Position numbers and translations under genes: made by a program
NCBI GenBank assembly: GCA_027422505.1
Contig: JAPQWV010000408.1
Location: 1-64,000, forward strand
Direction: 5' to 3'
Origin: Craterostigma plantagineum
Lineage: Eukaryota > Streptophyta > Magnoliopsida > Lamiales > Linderniaceae
DNA: 64,000 nucleotides
Shown here: positions 23,199 to 34,990 of the stretch, piece by piece
Position numbering within the stretch: position 1 is the first letter of the stretch
Layout of the letters: every line of letters starts with the position of its first letter
The notes under the pieces: generated by a model
What the model saw: only the letters and a program-made list of their open reading frames with translations
The model's database searches: none
Told to the model about the DNA's origin: nothing

Positions 23199-23788
23199 AT
23201 GTGAGTTTCTTGCTCTTTGCACCGATCGTTATCATCGCTCGTCTGCCCTAAACGGACACTTACTTCTCGAGCTTTTCCAGTTGGGAGGGAAAGACATTGC
23301 CATAGAGGATTATTCCTCAGACTTTCGATGCCGGTATGGGTTTGGGACGTATCCATTGGCCCGGGGGAGTCCCACCTCTGGAGTGTGTGGCGTAAATAGC
23401 CCCCGCCTTGCGAAGTCTGTGTGGCGTATAAAAAGCCCACGGCTGGCAGGGGCTAGCCCATAGCCAGAGTGTGGGGATTACCTCGGGACAGAAAAAAAAA
23501 AGTGAGTACGTGCATGATGGGTTTTGGGGTTTATATAAGAGAATATATGAAAGCGAAGTAATTATTTGTTTTAGTTTGTTGCTGCCATTATTGACCGTTC
23601 GTTGGATATTCAGTATCACTCATGGATATACGATACAGGTCATATCTGTACACTGCGTAGCAGCGTAACACTTAGGTCCTTATTATTTTAATTTCATGAA
23701 AATTGAATCTTTTTTTATAAAATCTTAAATTTTATGATATGGGCCTGAAACCTAATTTAAAAACGTGTTTTGAGGCTGAAACTTAATA
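23199..23788. other. Intergenic stretch upstream of the small gene
   Basis: No supported gene. A GC-richer patch (about 23340-23470, with CCCGGGGGAG and GCCCACGGCTGGCAGGGG) stands out from the AT-rich surroundings but encodes nothing I recognise. Confidence 0.5.
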
Positions 23789-24028
23789 CTACCTCCGTCC
23801 CACTAATTTTTATCATATTTTGCCATTCGGGCGTCGCACTAATTTTATCACCTTTCCTTATTTAGCAAAAAAACTATCACAAACAATCAATATAATAATA
23901 TTAAATATCTTAAAAGACGTGTCAAAATATACACTTTATACCTTTTTATTGTACTATATTATTATAATAATACCACCTTAATATCCGTGTCCACCAACAT
24001 ATGTGATAAAAATAACGGGACGGAGGTG
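23789..24028. mobile_element. Stowaway MITE (Tc1/Mariner type)
   Basis: The ends CTACCTCCGTCCC and GGGACGGAGGTG are terminal inverted repeats of the Stowaway consensus. They are flanked by TA on both sides (23787-23788 and 24029-24030). It is about 240 bases long and has no coding capacity. Confidence 0.9.
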
Positions 24029-24589
24029 TATACACTATTCCAAGACGCAATCAACTAATCCGGCTGAGACAACTTTCCGCAGACATACACTTTACATTTA
24101 ATTACTATGGGACAAATTCATAAGTAATTTGGGGACCATTAATTGATTCGACTTCAACTTGAAGTTTTCCTGTATTATGATTAGACGTCCTTTCGGATAT
24201 TAACTATTAATAATAACTCGTAGAGTATGATAATGCCTTTCTCGCCTCAATCTTCACTTGATTAAAAGTAGATGGAAAAAAAAGAAGAAACAAGACGCCA
24301 TTCACGAACAAGACTAGAAATAAAAAAGTCTGTGATGTGTGTGATATCGTGGAAAAGGAATCGATATCACCTCACCTCGTTGCTTGCAAGGCATCGTTAG
24401 TTGACTTTTGAACAAGTCAGGAAAGAAACTGATCCATTTTGTAAGTTAAAAGAAACACAGCGAATCACAGTTGTTTTGAGATACATCTAAGTTAATGAAA
24501 ACAATAACGCAATCACCAAAGCTTGAATGTAAGAAAAACAAGGAAAGAAAAAGTTCAGTTCCCTCTTTGTCCATAGACTGAGAACCACA
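24029..24589. other. Intergenic stretch downstream of the TauE/SafE gene
   Basis: It holds AT-rich sequence and probably the 3' untranslated region of the minus-strand gene that follows. No gene is supported. Confidence 0.5.
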
Positions 24590-27320
24590 TCAAGCGTCGT
24601 ACTTGCAGAGATTCTCGAACCCCATGTATTCGTGTCGGTGTATTTTCCCAATCATGTTCGAAATCCCAACTCCGCCTGTTTCAATCGACGGGAAAAAAAG
24701 AAAGAAAGAAAACCAATCATCGCATCAAAAATTCTTTAACCGTCAACCGCAGTACGACGAATGGAATGGACAGAGCTTAGCTTACCTAGAGAAATGGCGC
24801 TGACAAAGATGGTGAAGGACAGAATGAATATGATAATGGACGCCCGCCCCATGACGATGATCACCCTTCTCACGACGTGTTGCCCGACCAAAGCAGCAAA
24901 AGTCGCAACAGCGACAAAGTACAGAGCTGTTGTAATGAGAGAAAAATTCACAGATTTATTTTTCTTTTTTTCTAATACAACAAAAAAGATCAAGAAATGC
25001 TCCTTTGATTTGAGAGTGCACTCACCGTAGGGGACGGGGAAACGTTTGAGGAGGTAATATTCCACTACGGACATCGAAGATGAGAACATCATTGCAAACG
25101 TAGCAGTGGCGCTCGACACCTAACCATGTAACAGAAATCCCATAAAAATCATATTTTTTATAGACTGAAAACGGTTAAATTTGTTTCAAGGGAACTAACC
25201 TGAGGAGGAACGCCTAATTCAAGAAACAGAGGGCCCATAATAAATCCACCTCGAGGCCTAAAAGACCCCCAACGACACCAGCGAGCAAGCCGAAGAAACA
25301 GTATGTAAGAAGCTGTGAGACTTTGAAGTTAGTTCCAGCGTCTCCCTTCGATGAGATCTTTCGCAGTCCTTTGTAGAGGCTAATTGCTTCGAAACCCGAT
25401 ACAGCCAAAGATATTGGAATCTGATAGAAATGAAAATTATTATTCAAAGTTTTTGAATTGACGAATAGACAGTGGATGTATACCTGAAGCAAGTTTACGA
25501 CCCAGTATACAGCAGAACAAGTAGAGGCGTAGTTTCTGTTTCGATTTAAGCGATTGAAAGTTAGTTCAACGTAGTAAATTAGATGGAAAACACGAATAAG
25601 TCGTCGAAATGTAATGAAAGAAATGATAAGAGAAGAGATAAATAAAACCTTGCCGAGCTGAAGACCAAGGTACGAGACCCAAACAAACAGAGAAGTCCAA
25701 ACTCCTTCCAACATACGTTCTTGAGAATACTGACCTGAGAATTTCAGATATGCATATTATGAGGAAAATTAGTTGCTATTCACAAGAAAATGCTATCGAT
25801 ATTAATTAGAAAAAAAATTCCATCACCTTTGCTTCTTTGTGTCATTAGCTTCCGTTACAGCACCGTTGCTGGGTTCGCCAGGCAGGAGCTTATATTCTGC
25901 TTCGTCTTTGCCATCGTCTGAAATAGCCAACGAATAACATCGTTAAGCAGCTGTAAAAGTCTCCTTTTCCACGTTAAAATTATACATTTTTTTAACCCAC
26001 CGTTTACCACCAGCCGCTTTGCAGCCTCCTGATACATAGAGAAACAGAGCAATATATTTAGCATGGAATAGTAAGCGGTTAAGGTTTTTCAAGAAAAAAT
26101 AAATCACAAAAAACACATGATGTAAAGAGCTGAAACCTAGCCATCTCTGTGTTCAATACCTGCTTGGCTATGGTCTCTTTCTTCCAAGTCTCAACTCCTT
26201 TAAGAAAGGCCTTTGTCGATGTAACTGCAAAACCATAAACACACATATACACAAAATTAATCTACGGAGAATAAGAGCGTAATAAAACTGAAATGCACTG
26301 TAGCTTATGACCGACCAATAAAAAGAACGATGAGGAGAACCGTAACCATCCAATCAGCAAATATCACATTGAAAGTGACTCCGATACTAATGCCGAGCAT
26401 GAGCATTGGCTGGATTAGAACAGCCAAGTCATAGTCAATGATGGGCATGTCCAAAGTGGGATGCCTCAGCTTGAGGTTGTAATAAACAGTCGAAACAGCA
26501 GCTCCCATGATCATACCTTCCAAGATCACCAAAAAGGAATTCTTAAACAAGTGCCTCAAGAATTCTAACAGTTTGCTGGAGAAAATACCAAATGAGTTAA
26601 TCCAAGTCTCACATTTTGAGATGGCGGTAGCAGATTTCGGGTCGAAGCCTATGATCAGCGTGAGCATAGGCACAAAAATGCCACCACCACCGACGCCACC
26701 TACGCTCCCAAAAGCAGCTCCTAAGAATCCAATTATGCTACCAATAACAATTTTCCAGTTGAATTCAAGATCCTGTGCAACAACAGTGATATGTTGAGAT
26801 TTTCTTTTGAATTTGGACAGTTAATCAGTAAGTTAATTATTAGTTCATCATAGGATCATTGTTGGGACACGAGTGATTACCACCATCTCTATCAACTCTA
26901 TCACCATCAGTAACCAATTAAATTACCGTGGGTCACATACCACCACCAACCCCAAACCAGAGCAATAATAAGTCAGATATTATTTATTAAGATAAGAACA
27001 ACATGTAAAGATAATAAACAAACAACTTAAAGATTATAAAGGACGAAAATGAATAAAATAAAATAGGTATGATTTCAGATGAAGCCAATGGAAGGAAAAC
27101 TCACCGGCCAAACATGCTGGTAACCCGATTTATTAGCTTGCCAGACGAAATTCACAAAAGAAGACAAAAGCTCAGATGATTCTGAATCATCGTTCGAAAC
27201 CTCGGAAGATTCTCTCTTTAAGCTTCTCTCGGCAGAAACGAAGATGGAGGCCAACAGAAAGCTCCACAGAACTGTAAAAAATGGCCTAAAAGCATTCCAC
27301 TTCTCTTGGATTCTCGCCAT
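24590..27320 (-). CDS. Sulfite exporter TauE/SafE family membrane protein
   Basis: The first exon (ATG 27318-27320) encodes a probable signal peptide ([20 protein letters not shown]). Later exons read [132 protein letters not shown] and VSAISLG, with a last exon ending [15 protein letters not shown] and TGA at 24590-24592. This matches the plant TauE/SafE family with two homologous multi-pass halves, related to bacterial anion exporters; the plant substrate is not established. Single-base losses occur near 25253 (GGCCTCGAGGTGGA, one G short of the Gly-Gly-Gly codons) and near 25688 before [12 protein letters not shown]. About ten exons. The large luminal linker between the halves is encoded around 25850-26230. 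Confidence 0.85.
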
Positions 27321-27691
27321 TAAGAAGAATAAACAAAAATTCCAACTTTACGATTAAAATTAATACTAAAACACGATCCCAACTTTTGATGTCGCTAAAA
27401 TGATCTCAGCTCAAAAGGGGCCCGTCTCCTTGTTGACTCAACTCCGCGAAAGAAAAACGAAAAAAAAAAAAAAAATTGGAAGAAGAAACTCGTTACCCTG
27501 AAAATGGAAATCCTACGTGTGTAGATAACGAGAGAATATCGAATTTGAAGGGAAGCAAGCAGAGTTGGAATGGTTGATTGATTGATAGTGAATGATCAAA
27601 GGCGCACATTCATAAAGATGGTTGCCAATTTATAAATAAGAAACACATATGGGGTTAGAGGACAAAAGACAATCAGAAAACATACGGCACT

Positions 27692-27705
27692 AAACGACGT
27701 CGTTT
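27692..27705. promoter_or_regulatory. Perfect 14-bp palindrome AAACGACGTCGTTT
   Basis: The sequence equals its own reverse complement and has an ACGT core, the recognition core of plant bZIP factors. It lies about 370 bases upstream of the TauE/SafE start. Regulatory use is inference. Confidence 0.4.
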
Positions 27706-28896
27706 GGGGCTATTTAAGCTAAGCAAATCAAGGAACAAAAGCTCGGATTCTCTGTGTGTGGGGCTCACATGTGAGCTTCCTGACTATGCGTTGACACGTT
27801 AGAATTTTGATTTTTATTTTGTCATTTTACTTATAGATTCGATATTCGTTTCTAAATATATCAATGGCTTATCGGATTTAGCTAATTTTCATGAATTAAT
27901 TTATTTTTCTAAATACTTGAAATTCCGATTTAGCTAATGTGAACTGGCGGCTAGCAAATCGCTTAGTCAACTTCTTTGATTTAATCTTCTCATTTATTGC
28001 TAGTTGTTTTTTTGAAATAAAATATCAATAGTGAACTTATCTCCTCAACTCAATTCTGCAATTCACTAAATTTAAAGAAGATAAGAAAAGTCGCCAAATG
28101 TTGAAGAAAATAAGTTAAGGGATGCTTTGATTTAAACCCCGAAAGAACATGTTATGAATTATTCAGAAATTCAAACATCTAATGAAGTAGATTCACGTCG
28201 TTGTCGCTTTGCAAAGCAACTATGTATAGGCTACATCATGATATTAATTAATAATTAGAATGATGAGAAAGAAATATATGTTTCATCAATATTATTTGAT
28301 TACCTTTCTTTCCAAAGTATTATATAAATTGTATATAAGTATTCACTACTCGGCCACTATGGGAATTTAATAGCGGACAGGCTTAGCTGGAGCCGAAGTA
28401 AATGACGTGTAAGCAATAACTATTGCACGTTAAGTTTTCTAAATTTACACATTTTATTTTATTATATGAAATGAATGGCGTCCCTACGTTGTAATTACGC
28501 AGCCTCTTCTTATTCGTTGCGAAATTGTAAGATTAAATACGATTATTAAGCTAAACACGTGAATGGATGGATGGTCATATGTTGTATTATGAGACCCTAT
28601 ATGAGGAGCAATCAAGTGGTCGTGAAGTAATAATAATATGTTAATTAATAATAGCATGCTCATATCACATCTTAGATGCGATCAAATAACTTGATGAATT
28701 GGTATTTTAGTGAGGTTCTTAAGTATGTTCTTAAGTATTGCAGATTAAGATATTACGAAAGAGTATATGATTTCTTGTCTTAGTATATTCGACGTTTGAG
28801 TGAGTCGGTCATGTTGTAGTGTGATTTGTGAATATCAAATAGTTGGTTTAATACAAAATTTTGTGTCAGCCACTAGAAAAGAATTGTTTCTTGAAC

Positions 28897-28930
28897 AAAA
28901 AAAAAAAGAAAAAGAAAAAGAAAAAGAAAA
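28897..28930. repeat. (AAAAG)n microsatellite
   Basis: Several AAAAAG units follow a run of A residues. Confidence 0.75.
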
Positions 28931-29999
28931 TATAAACAGACGATCGTGGGCTAAAATCTCCAATGTGTGGGCTTTGACTCGCATCTATAGGCCACCAAGA
29001 GAAACCCCAAATCATTTTTTTTTTAACAAAAAAGGGAATCTATTGTGAAATATTGCATTATTAAGTATACTGCGATCTATATAGCTATAATTCGTTTTTA
29101 AGACTTTACTTTATGGGCGAATTTTCAAAAGTTAATTGACTAAACGTCAAGTCCCCATCCCTTGACCTTTCGACCTTATTTACCCATAAAAGGTTTTCAA
29201 GAAAACGATTGTTCTGATGGGAAATTTGTATGGTGACTGAAAATATAAAACTAACCCGCAAACGAACAAATAATTTAAATTCAAATTCGGAAATCCCACC
29301 TACCATCTTGCCATATTAGGCTAAAAAACTTGGCAGAGTAAGAGGATATAATATATTATTAACCAACCCTATTTATAGCATAATATAGTAAAAAATATAT
29401 TATAATAAAATATATTGCACCATTAACCACAAGTCAAATCTTCAGTGGCAAGAGTGAAGAGTTGCATTGCATGCAAACTCGAAGATATATATTCAAAAGA
29501 ATACTATGTTCTGACATTTAAAAAAAAAAGGTGACACGGTTTTTCTCATTCGGTTTCTATTTGTCCAAATAACGTTAGGACAACATAAGCTTTGTTTTAT
29601 AGCCATTGTTTGGTATATATGTAAGGAGTTTGAAATGCGCAAAAGTTGCAAGTTCCATGTGCGTCGTTAGATAAAATACAAAATGCTCACACATGCACAA
29701 CAGTACGATTATATATAAAATAACGATCGGGAATTTAAAAATAATGTTAATATAATTTATATATTTTTAATAGCTTCCATAATGATGACGTTGATGGTAT
29801 TGGGAAAACTGCAGCGTATGCTGCGGCGCATTATCTCTGGAGAGAATGTCAATATCTAATGTCGTCTAATCTAAATTCTCTCGTATATTTTAATATATAT
29901 ATATGTGTGTGTGTGAGTTAGACTAGACATATATAGGGTATTTTTAATAAAATAAACAAAAAATTTAACATTAACGAAATAAACGTAAAAGGAAAGCAT

Positions 30000-30400
30000 T
30001 AATAAAATAGAAAATTTCGTATGTATATTATACGAGTTACTAACTCGTACGAAATTCATACGTTTACTCGTGTGAGGTGGCCCGCTGACCTGACGTGGTA
30101 AAAAGTTGAAAAGTAACTCGTATGAATTTCTTACGAGTTATAACTCGTATTAGATATATACGAGTTACTACACGTGGAACGTTGACCTGACGTGGCGTAA
30201 TAAAATTAGCTCGTAAATCGTATGTTTTGAGTACGAGTTATAAATCGTATATTATTCATACGAGTTACGAACGTGGCCGACCAACTTGCATGGCCATGCA
30301 GTGTCAGTACATAGTGGAAGTAACTCGTAAAAAATTCATACGATTTACATGCGAGTGGTGCAATAATACACTTAACTCGTGTGTAAGACTTACGAATTAT
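30000..30400. repeat. Subterminal TCGTA/TACGA inverted-motif cluster
   Basis: Roughly fifteen copies of ACTCGTA, TACGAGT or one-base variants, often paired as short palindromes (ACTCGTACGAAATTCATACG), are interspersed with GACCTGACGTGG-like spacers. A smaller cluster lies at about 32284-32430 inside the right TIR. Such subterminal repeats are typical transposase binding sites. Confidence 0.7.
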
Positions 30401-30466
30401 ATTTCTATAAATACCCCCCATTTCGCTTCTACACAACACGAAATCCAACGTAAAAACCCAACAAAA

Positions 30467-31750
30467 ATGGTGTCTAGTCGTGTACAAATCATAGTATATT
30501 TCGGCGGTGAAATAATTCAATCACTGATTCTGTCGTCAGTTATAGTATCCGTCCTATTGCGTATAGGCGGATTCGCCGCAACACCAATTTTTCTGAGTTT
30601 ACGTCATTGCTGTTCGAAATACGGGTGCTGATAGCAGTCGTTTCGCTACTTGTCCAAGTCAAAAATGAATTCTTTCAACATTCCCGTATCTTTCATCAAT
30701 TATTCCGAATCTCCAACGACAACGATTTACAATTTTTCATTCATCTGATTCGGAGAACAATTGTGTTGAGGTTTTTGTTGAACTAGTTGAAAATTCAAGT
30801 TTTGATTTGAACGAAGAGCCTCATCGGAATTTTGAAGTTGGTTCTTCGAGTTATGCCTGTCCGGATTTCCCGACATCGTCTCAGTGATGGCAGGGTTCAG
30901 TAATGTTTCTTGGAGATGCCGGAGGGGGGTGTTCCATTCAAATATGCCGGAATCCGGCTCAGAACCGGAGCCAGATTTCGTGCCTGAAGCAGAGGAGGAC
31001 GTTGATGTTAGTGATTCGGAAGCGAACGACGAGAACGACGACGACGATGCGCCAGATGATACCACTCGCTGGACTAGCTGCTCCAACGCTTTTTCAGTCC
31101 GTCCCATTTTTTCAAACGTACCAATGCCACCTCCTAGTGTGACGACTACGGTGGTTATGGGGAGTTTTACGACAGAGATAACCCTATGTTTTGTCGAGGT
31201 ATGATTTTTCAAAGTAAAAAGCATTTACAACGTGCCGTCGACGATTTTCGATCAGGGTTGCTAGAGCGAGTATCACGTCAACGAGAGCAGCAACACACGT
31301 TGGAGTGTCCAATGTAATCATACGTCTGATTGCCCATGGAGACTGAGGGTATCCTTCAAGCCCAAAAAAGGTACTGGTCTGTTACAAAATTTGAAGGACC
31401 GCACAATTGCTATATGACTGAGCTGGCGAGCACACACCGTAATATCGGTAGAAATTTTATTGCTGATATGTTGGTTGGAACCGTGAAAATCGATCCGCAA
31501 TTCTACCCAAGAACGTCCAACAACTTGTGAAAGATAAATATAGCTACGACATCTCGTACATTCTAGCTTGGCATGGTCTGAAAAGAGCGATGGAAATGTT
31601 TACGGTACGTGGGAAGACTCTGTTACCAAACTCCCAACATTTATGAAGGCGTTGCAGCATTACAATCCAGGAACAATCGTGAGATGGCTGAATCTGCAGA
31701 CAGAGAGCCATGGACACTTCGTCGTAACAAATAGGCGTATTTCGGAATAA
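30467..31750 (+). pseudogene. MuDR-family (MULE) transposase N-terminal region, decayed
   Basis: ATG 30467 starts MVSSRVQIIVYFGGEI, the plant-mobile-domain-like beginning of MuDR transposases. An acidic linker follows (DSEANDENDDDDAPDDTTRW near 31010). The DNA-binding region then reads YWSVTKFEGPHNCYMTELAS, HRNIGRNFIADMLVG, YDISYILAWHGLKRAMEM and TWEDSVTKLPTFMKALQHYN, with TIVRWLNLQTESHG last. Several frame shifts and stops break it (near 30515, 30650, 30890, 31300, 31520 and 31590). The coding match ends at TAA near 31750, before the catalytic DDE domain, so the product cannot be an active transposase. Confidence 0.8.
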
Positions 31751-31779
31751 TAAATCGGTACCTAACCGAGGTGTATTTC

Positions 31780-32265
31780 GGTTCGTCGCGAGGCGTAGTG
31801 TCGCTCCTAGTGGTCGTCGAGTTGGCGGCGGGTCGCGGCGGAGTTGGTTGTCGAGGCGGCGGCGGCGGCGAGCAGAGGAGTATGGCGGCAGCTCCAGGCG
31901 GCGTCTAGGAGGAGGAGGCGGCGGCGGCTCCGGCGGCGGCGGCGGCTTCACGGCGAGCGCGTCAAAAAGTTGATGATGGCGGCGGCGTCGAGGCGGGAGA
32001 CGTCGAGGCGGGCTGCGTCAAGGAAGTCGGCGTCGAGGAGGCTGGCGGCGAGGCGGGCGGCGTCGTAAAGATGGCGGCGGAGTCGGCGAGGTGCGAGGCA
32101 GAAGATGGCGGCGGCGAGGCGGGGCGGCGTCAAGCAGAAGATGGCGGCGGCGTCGAGGCGGCGCAGCGTCGAGGATGGCAGCGGCGACGGCGTCGAGGAG
32201 CGGCGTGTCGAGGGCGACTCTTCGTCTTCTTCGTCTGTGTCGGCGTCGTCGTCGGTTAGATCTGG
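31780..32265. repeat. GC-rich GGCGGC/GTCGAGG simple-sequence block inside the MULE
   Basis: Imperfect repeats of GGCGGCGGCG, GCGTCGAGGCGG and AAGATGGCGGCGG fill about 480 bases. Local GC content is far above the surrounding DNA. Open frames here give Arg/Ala/Ser runs on both strands and are not genes. It replaces the position where the transposase catalytic region would be. Confidence 0.8.
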
Positions 32266-32500
32266 GTTATTTAAACCAGATCTAACTCGTATGAATTTAT
32301 TACGAGTTACGAGTTGTAACTCGTAATAAATTCATACGATTTACGCCAGCTCAACGAATGCCAACTTGGCAAATTAACTCGTATCTATTATTTACGAATT
32401 ACGTATCTCGTACAAAGTTCTTACGAAATTTCTATTTATTAATGCTTTTCCTTTTACGTTTATTTTGTTTAAATTTTTTTGTTTATTTTATTAAAAATCC

Positions 32501-33229
32501 CATATATAGTTTTATTTGGCCAAGATAATGAATGATGAGATAGGCATAGATTGATGCATTCAATTGAATGTGTGGGCTCCTATCACATATGTAGAGCTGA
32601 CTCTTCCACTCTTTGTTCGTCTATTAGTAATTTATTATTATTATTAAATAGAATGAGCATCTCTATTAGTTCAGAAGCTTCCAAACAGCTCAAAAACACA
32701 GATGTGTTGTGAATTTCAAACTCAAACTTCAAGCCCAACAAATGCAAAACGACACAGTTTTACCTCACCTTTCAATGCAAATTTTTCAGATGTCTTGTGA
32801 GAGGTCAATGAAGACTTATTACACGTAGTAGTAGTAAAGTGTACGTGTGACTCATCAAACCTTGTGTTATAAATCTGAGTTCAACGGCTAAATTGAGGAG
32901 AAAAGTCGTACTAGTTAGGTAATTTTCTTTTGGACATTTTATAGAGTCCGTGAATAAAAAGTAAGTGTACGATGTAATAGAATTAAATATACAAAATAAA
33001 AGTGAAATAATGAGCCATGCATGACTATCCAAAAAGGAATGATAACGTTGAAAATAGGTGGGCAAACGGAAAGCCATATTATTACAAAGAATCATACGTA
33101 AGCTTGCAATACAAACCAAACCCTAATGACGCAAGCCATATTCTTACCTCTATATATAAAAAAAAATTCAACTTGTAACGATGTCTCATTTCAAATCCAA
33201 CCCAAGCAATTTGTAAAAAAAAAAAAAGA
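32501..33229. other. Upstream region of the OVATE gene
   Basis: About 730 AT-rich bases. CTATATATAAAA near 33161-33172 is a good TATA-box candidate about 60 bases before the OVATE start codon. No coding segment is supported. Confidence 0.55.
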
Positions 33230-34199
33230 ATGGAAACTCAAAACATCATCCTTAAGCTCTCACGCCTATTTCCTTCTTCTTTCTCATCTTGTCATCAGCT
33301 CAGAGCAGTCACCGCAGACGTAGCAGAAAGCTCCATTTCCATTGCCAAGACCAAGAAAATACCTCATAACGATGATAGCGACCGATCGAAGCCCACGAAA
33401 GGACCGAAATGCCCTCGTCCGCCGCCGCCATTTTCGAGCGTAGAGCTGAAGAAAGAGCATCACCTAACCTCTGCATCAGTAAAGAGCTGTAATAATAGCA
33501 TTAGCCAGCAGCAGGTCAGTTCTTGTTCGAACAGTGGATTCTTCAGCAGCAGTACTGAAGACGATGAGAAAGTGAAGAAATTAGACGACGCTTCCTTTAG
33601 CTTGTCTTCAAATTCTGGAGACTCTTTTCGGTTGAAAAGTAGTACGAGCCGCAGGTTATTTAGAGAAGAGACGGCGGTGAATAAGATGAAAACTATCAAG
33701 GAAAAGGAGCGTTGTTCTTCGTTCTCCTCTGCCAAATTGATCTCACTAACACGGCTCCGAGCAAGAAAGAAGGAGACACGAAGAAGGAGAAGAACTACTG
33801 CTGTAACAATAATGCTGCCAAGAAATTATTAGGGCAAGGGTCATCAGCGCAAGCGATGATCACCATGCTTACTATTACGGCAACAAAAAGGTCTCCAGCG
33901 TTGGTGGCGCAAGGAACCGAAAAACGAGGAAAACGAGGGTTAAGAGAAGGATCAGTTCATTAGGGTCTTCGTTGGGCTCGGTGTTGATCGAAGAGAGCCG
34001 TGCGGTGGAGAAGAAGTCTACGGATCCGAGGAGTGATTTCAGGGCATCAATGGTGGAGATGATCGTTGAGAAACAGATGGTTTCTGCGAGAGATTTGGAG
34101 AGGCTACTGCTGTGTTTCTTGTCTCTGAATGATGTTTCTTACCATGAAATGATATTTGAGGTCTTCTCAGAGATATGTGAGACGTCGTTCAGCAACTGA
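33230..34199 (+). CDS. OVATE family protein (transcriptional repressor), two frame slips
   Basis: ATG 33230 opens METQNIILKLSRLFPSSF, with Pro-rich PRPPPPFSS and a long Ser-rich region. The C-terminal OVATE domain is ESRAVEKKSTDPRSDFRASM, then VEMIVEKQMVSARDLERLLL and CFLSLN...IFEVFSEI, ending at TGA 34197-34199. OVATE proteins are nuclear, act with KNOX/BELL homeodomain proteins and repress transcription in organ shape and cell-wall programmes. Three overlapping frames are needed (breaks near 33765 and 33950), so two single-base errors or mutations are inferred. The gene is single-exon, as is usual. Which OFP group it belongs to is not clear. Confidence 0.85.
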
Positions 34200-34551
34200 A
34201 AATTAGCTACTGTGCTACTGATTTCTTCTTCCTTGTTCTGTGCTAGGATTTGAGGGTTTTCTGTAATTGTGTTTTGGAAATTTTAATCTTTAATCATGCG
34301 TTGTTTGATTCATGTTCGCTTTCAGTTGTTATACATCATGAACAAATAACTGGGAATGCGATGAACAGTTCATTCCATAAATAATAGTTCAAATTAAATT
34401 AAATTGAAGTCCAGTCCACACCGACAACACTGTAGTATACACATCATGGGATTTAAAGACGAGGCTTGCTTTGACATGTAAGAAGATTCCTGGCCCATGG
34501 ACTATTGGGCTTTCAATAGAACATCAGTAAAATTATCATTAAATTTCAAAT
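34200..34551. other. Spacer between the OVATE gene and tRNA-Phe
   Basis: This should be the 3' untranslated region of the OVATE gene plus AT-rich spacer. No other feature is seen. Confidence 0.5.
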
Positions 34552-34556
34552 GCGGG

Positions 34557-34599
<43 letters not shown>

Positions 34600-34624
34600 G
34601 CGTGTTCGATCCACGCTCACCGCA
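34552..34624 (+). tRNA. tRNA-Phe (anticodon GAA)
   Basis: Seventy-three bases fold as a standard cloverleaf: acceptor GCGGGGA paired with the complementary 3' strand, D-arm GCTCAGTTGGGAGAGC, anticodon arm CAGACTGAAGATCTG with GAA, and T-arm GTGTTCGATCCAC. Internal A-box and B-box promoters are intact, there is no intron, and CCA is not encoded, as expected for a nuclear gene. A T run at 34626-34630 serves as RNA polymerase III terminator. Confidence 0.95.
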
Positions 34625-34637
34625 ATTTTTATTTATT

Positions 34638-34990
34638 TTAGGGGTCTTTACACATAAATGTCCATTTGGATAAAAACTTGTAATGTAGTACGATTTTTTA
34701 TCCGTAGGTACCTAATAGAATAATTTTTTTTGCACATAGGTATCCGATCCGCCACATAATTAGCACATTTATGTACCCTATTGCATCGTATTTGTGATAC
34801 GTAATACGTTAAAAAAATGATATGCCGTATTAGCACATTAGGTACCCTATAGCAACCGTATAGGGTACCGTATAATAGCGTAACTGGTACAAACAGTAAA
34901 TCGGGTACGTATCTGTGAAATTTTCTGACATGGATACTGATTTGTAACTCTTTTATTCAAGTAGGTATTTATGTATAGATTACACTTTAT
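34638..34990 (+). mobile_element. GGTACC-rich TIR element, copy C
   Basis: It begins GGGGTCTTTACACATAAATG and ends AGGTATTTATGTATAGA. The interior matches copy A in the same order (AGGTACCTAATAGAATAA, GATCCGCC, GGTACCCTATAGCAACC). It starts only about 14 bases after the tRNA gene. Confidence 0.65.

Larger units (their letters stand above)
27321..29935. other. Gene-free AT-rich region between TauE/SafE and the second MULE
   Basis: About 2.6 kb. The right of it belongs to no recognised gene; the left should include the TauE/SafE promoter, with a 14-bp palindrome at 27692. An AAAAG-type microsatellite lies at about 28897-28930. Nothing else is supported. Confidence 0.55.
29936..32500 (+). mobile_element. 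Defective Mutator-like element (MULE) with long TIRs
   Basis: The left end (GGGTATTTTTAATAAAATAA, then CATTAATAAAATAGAAAATT) is inverted at the right end, reverse-complemented as GGATTTTTAATAAAATAAAC and CATTAATAAATAGAAATTTC; the TIRs exceed 90 bases. An 8-bp direct repeat CATATATA flanks it at 29928-29935 and 32501-32508. Next to both TIRs are many ACTCGTA/TACGAGT motifs. The interior carries the N-terminal part of a MuDR-type transposase with frame breaks, then a GC-rich block, and no DDE catalytic region. It is therefore a non-autonomous derivative of an autonomous MULE. Confidence 0.8.

Noticed and set aside
23340..23480. GC-richer patch as a possible gene
   Set aside because: Open on both strands but with no motif, start context or splice sites that I can support.
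31544..32326. Arg/Ala/Ser/Gly-rich open frames on both strands
   Set aside because: They follow the GC-rich simple-sequence block; no homology, and frames are shared between strands.
29936..32500. Element as an autonomous transposon
   Set aside because: The transposase reading frame is broken and the catalytic DDE part is missing.
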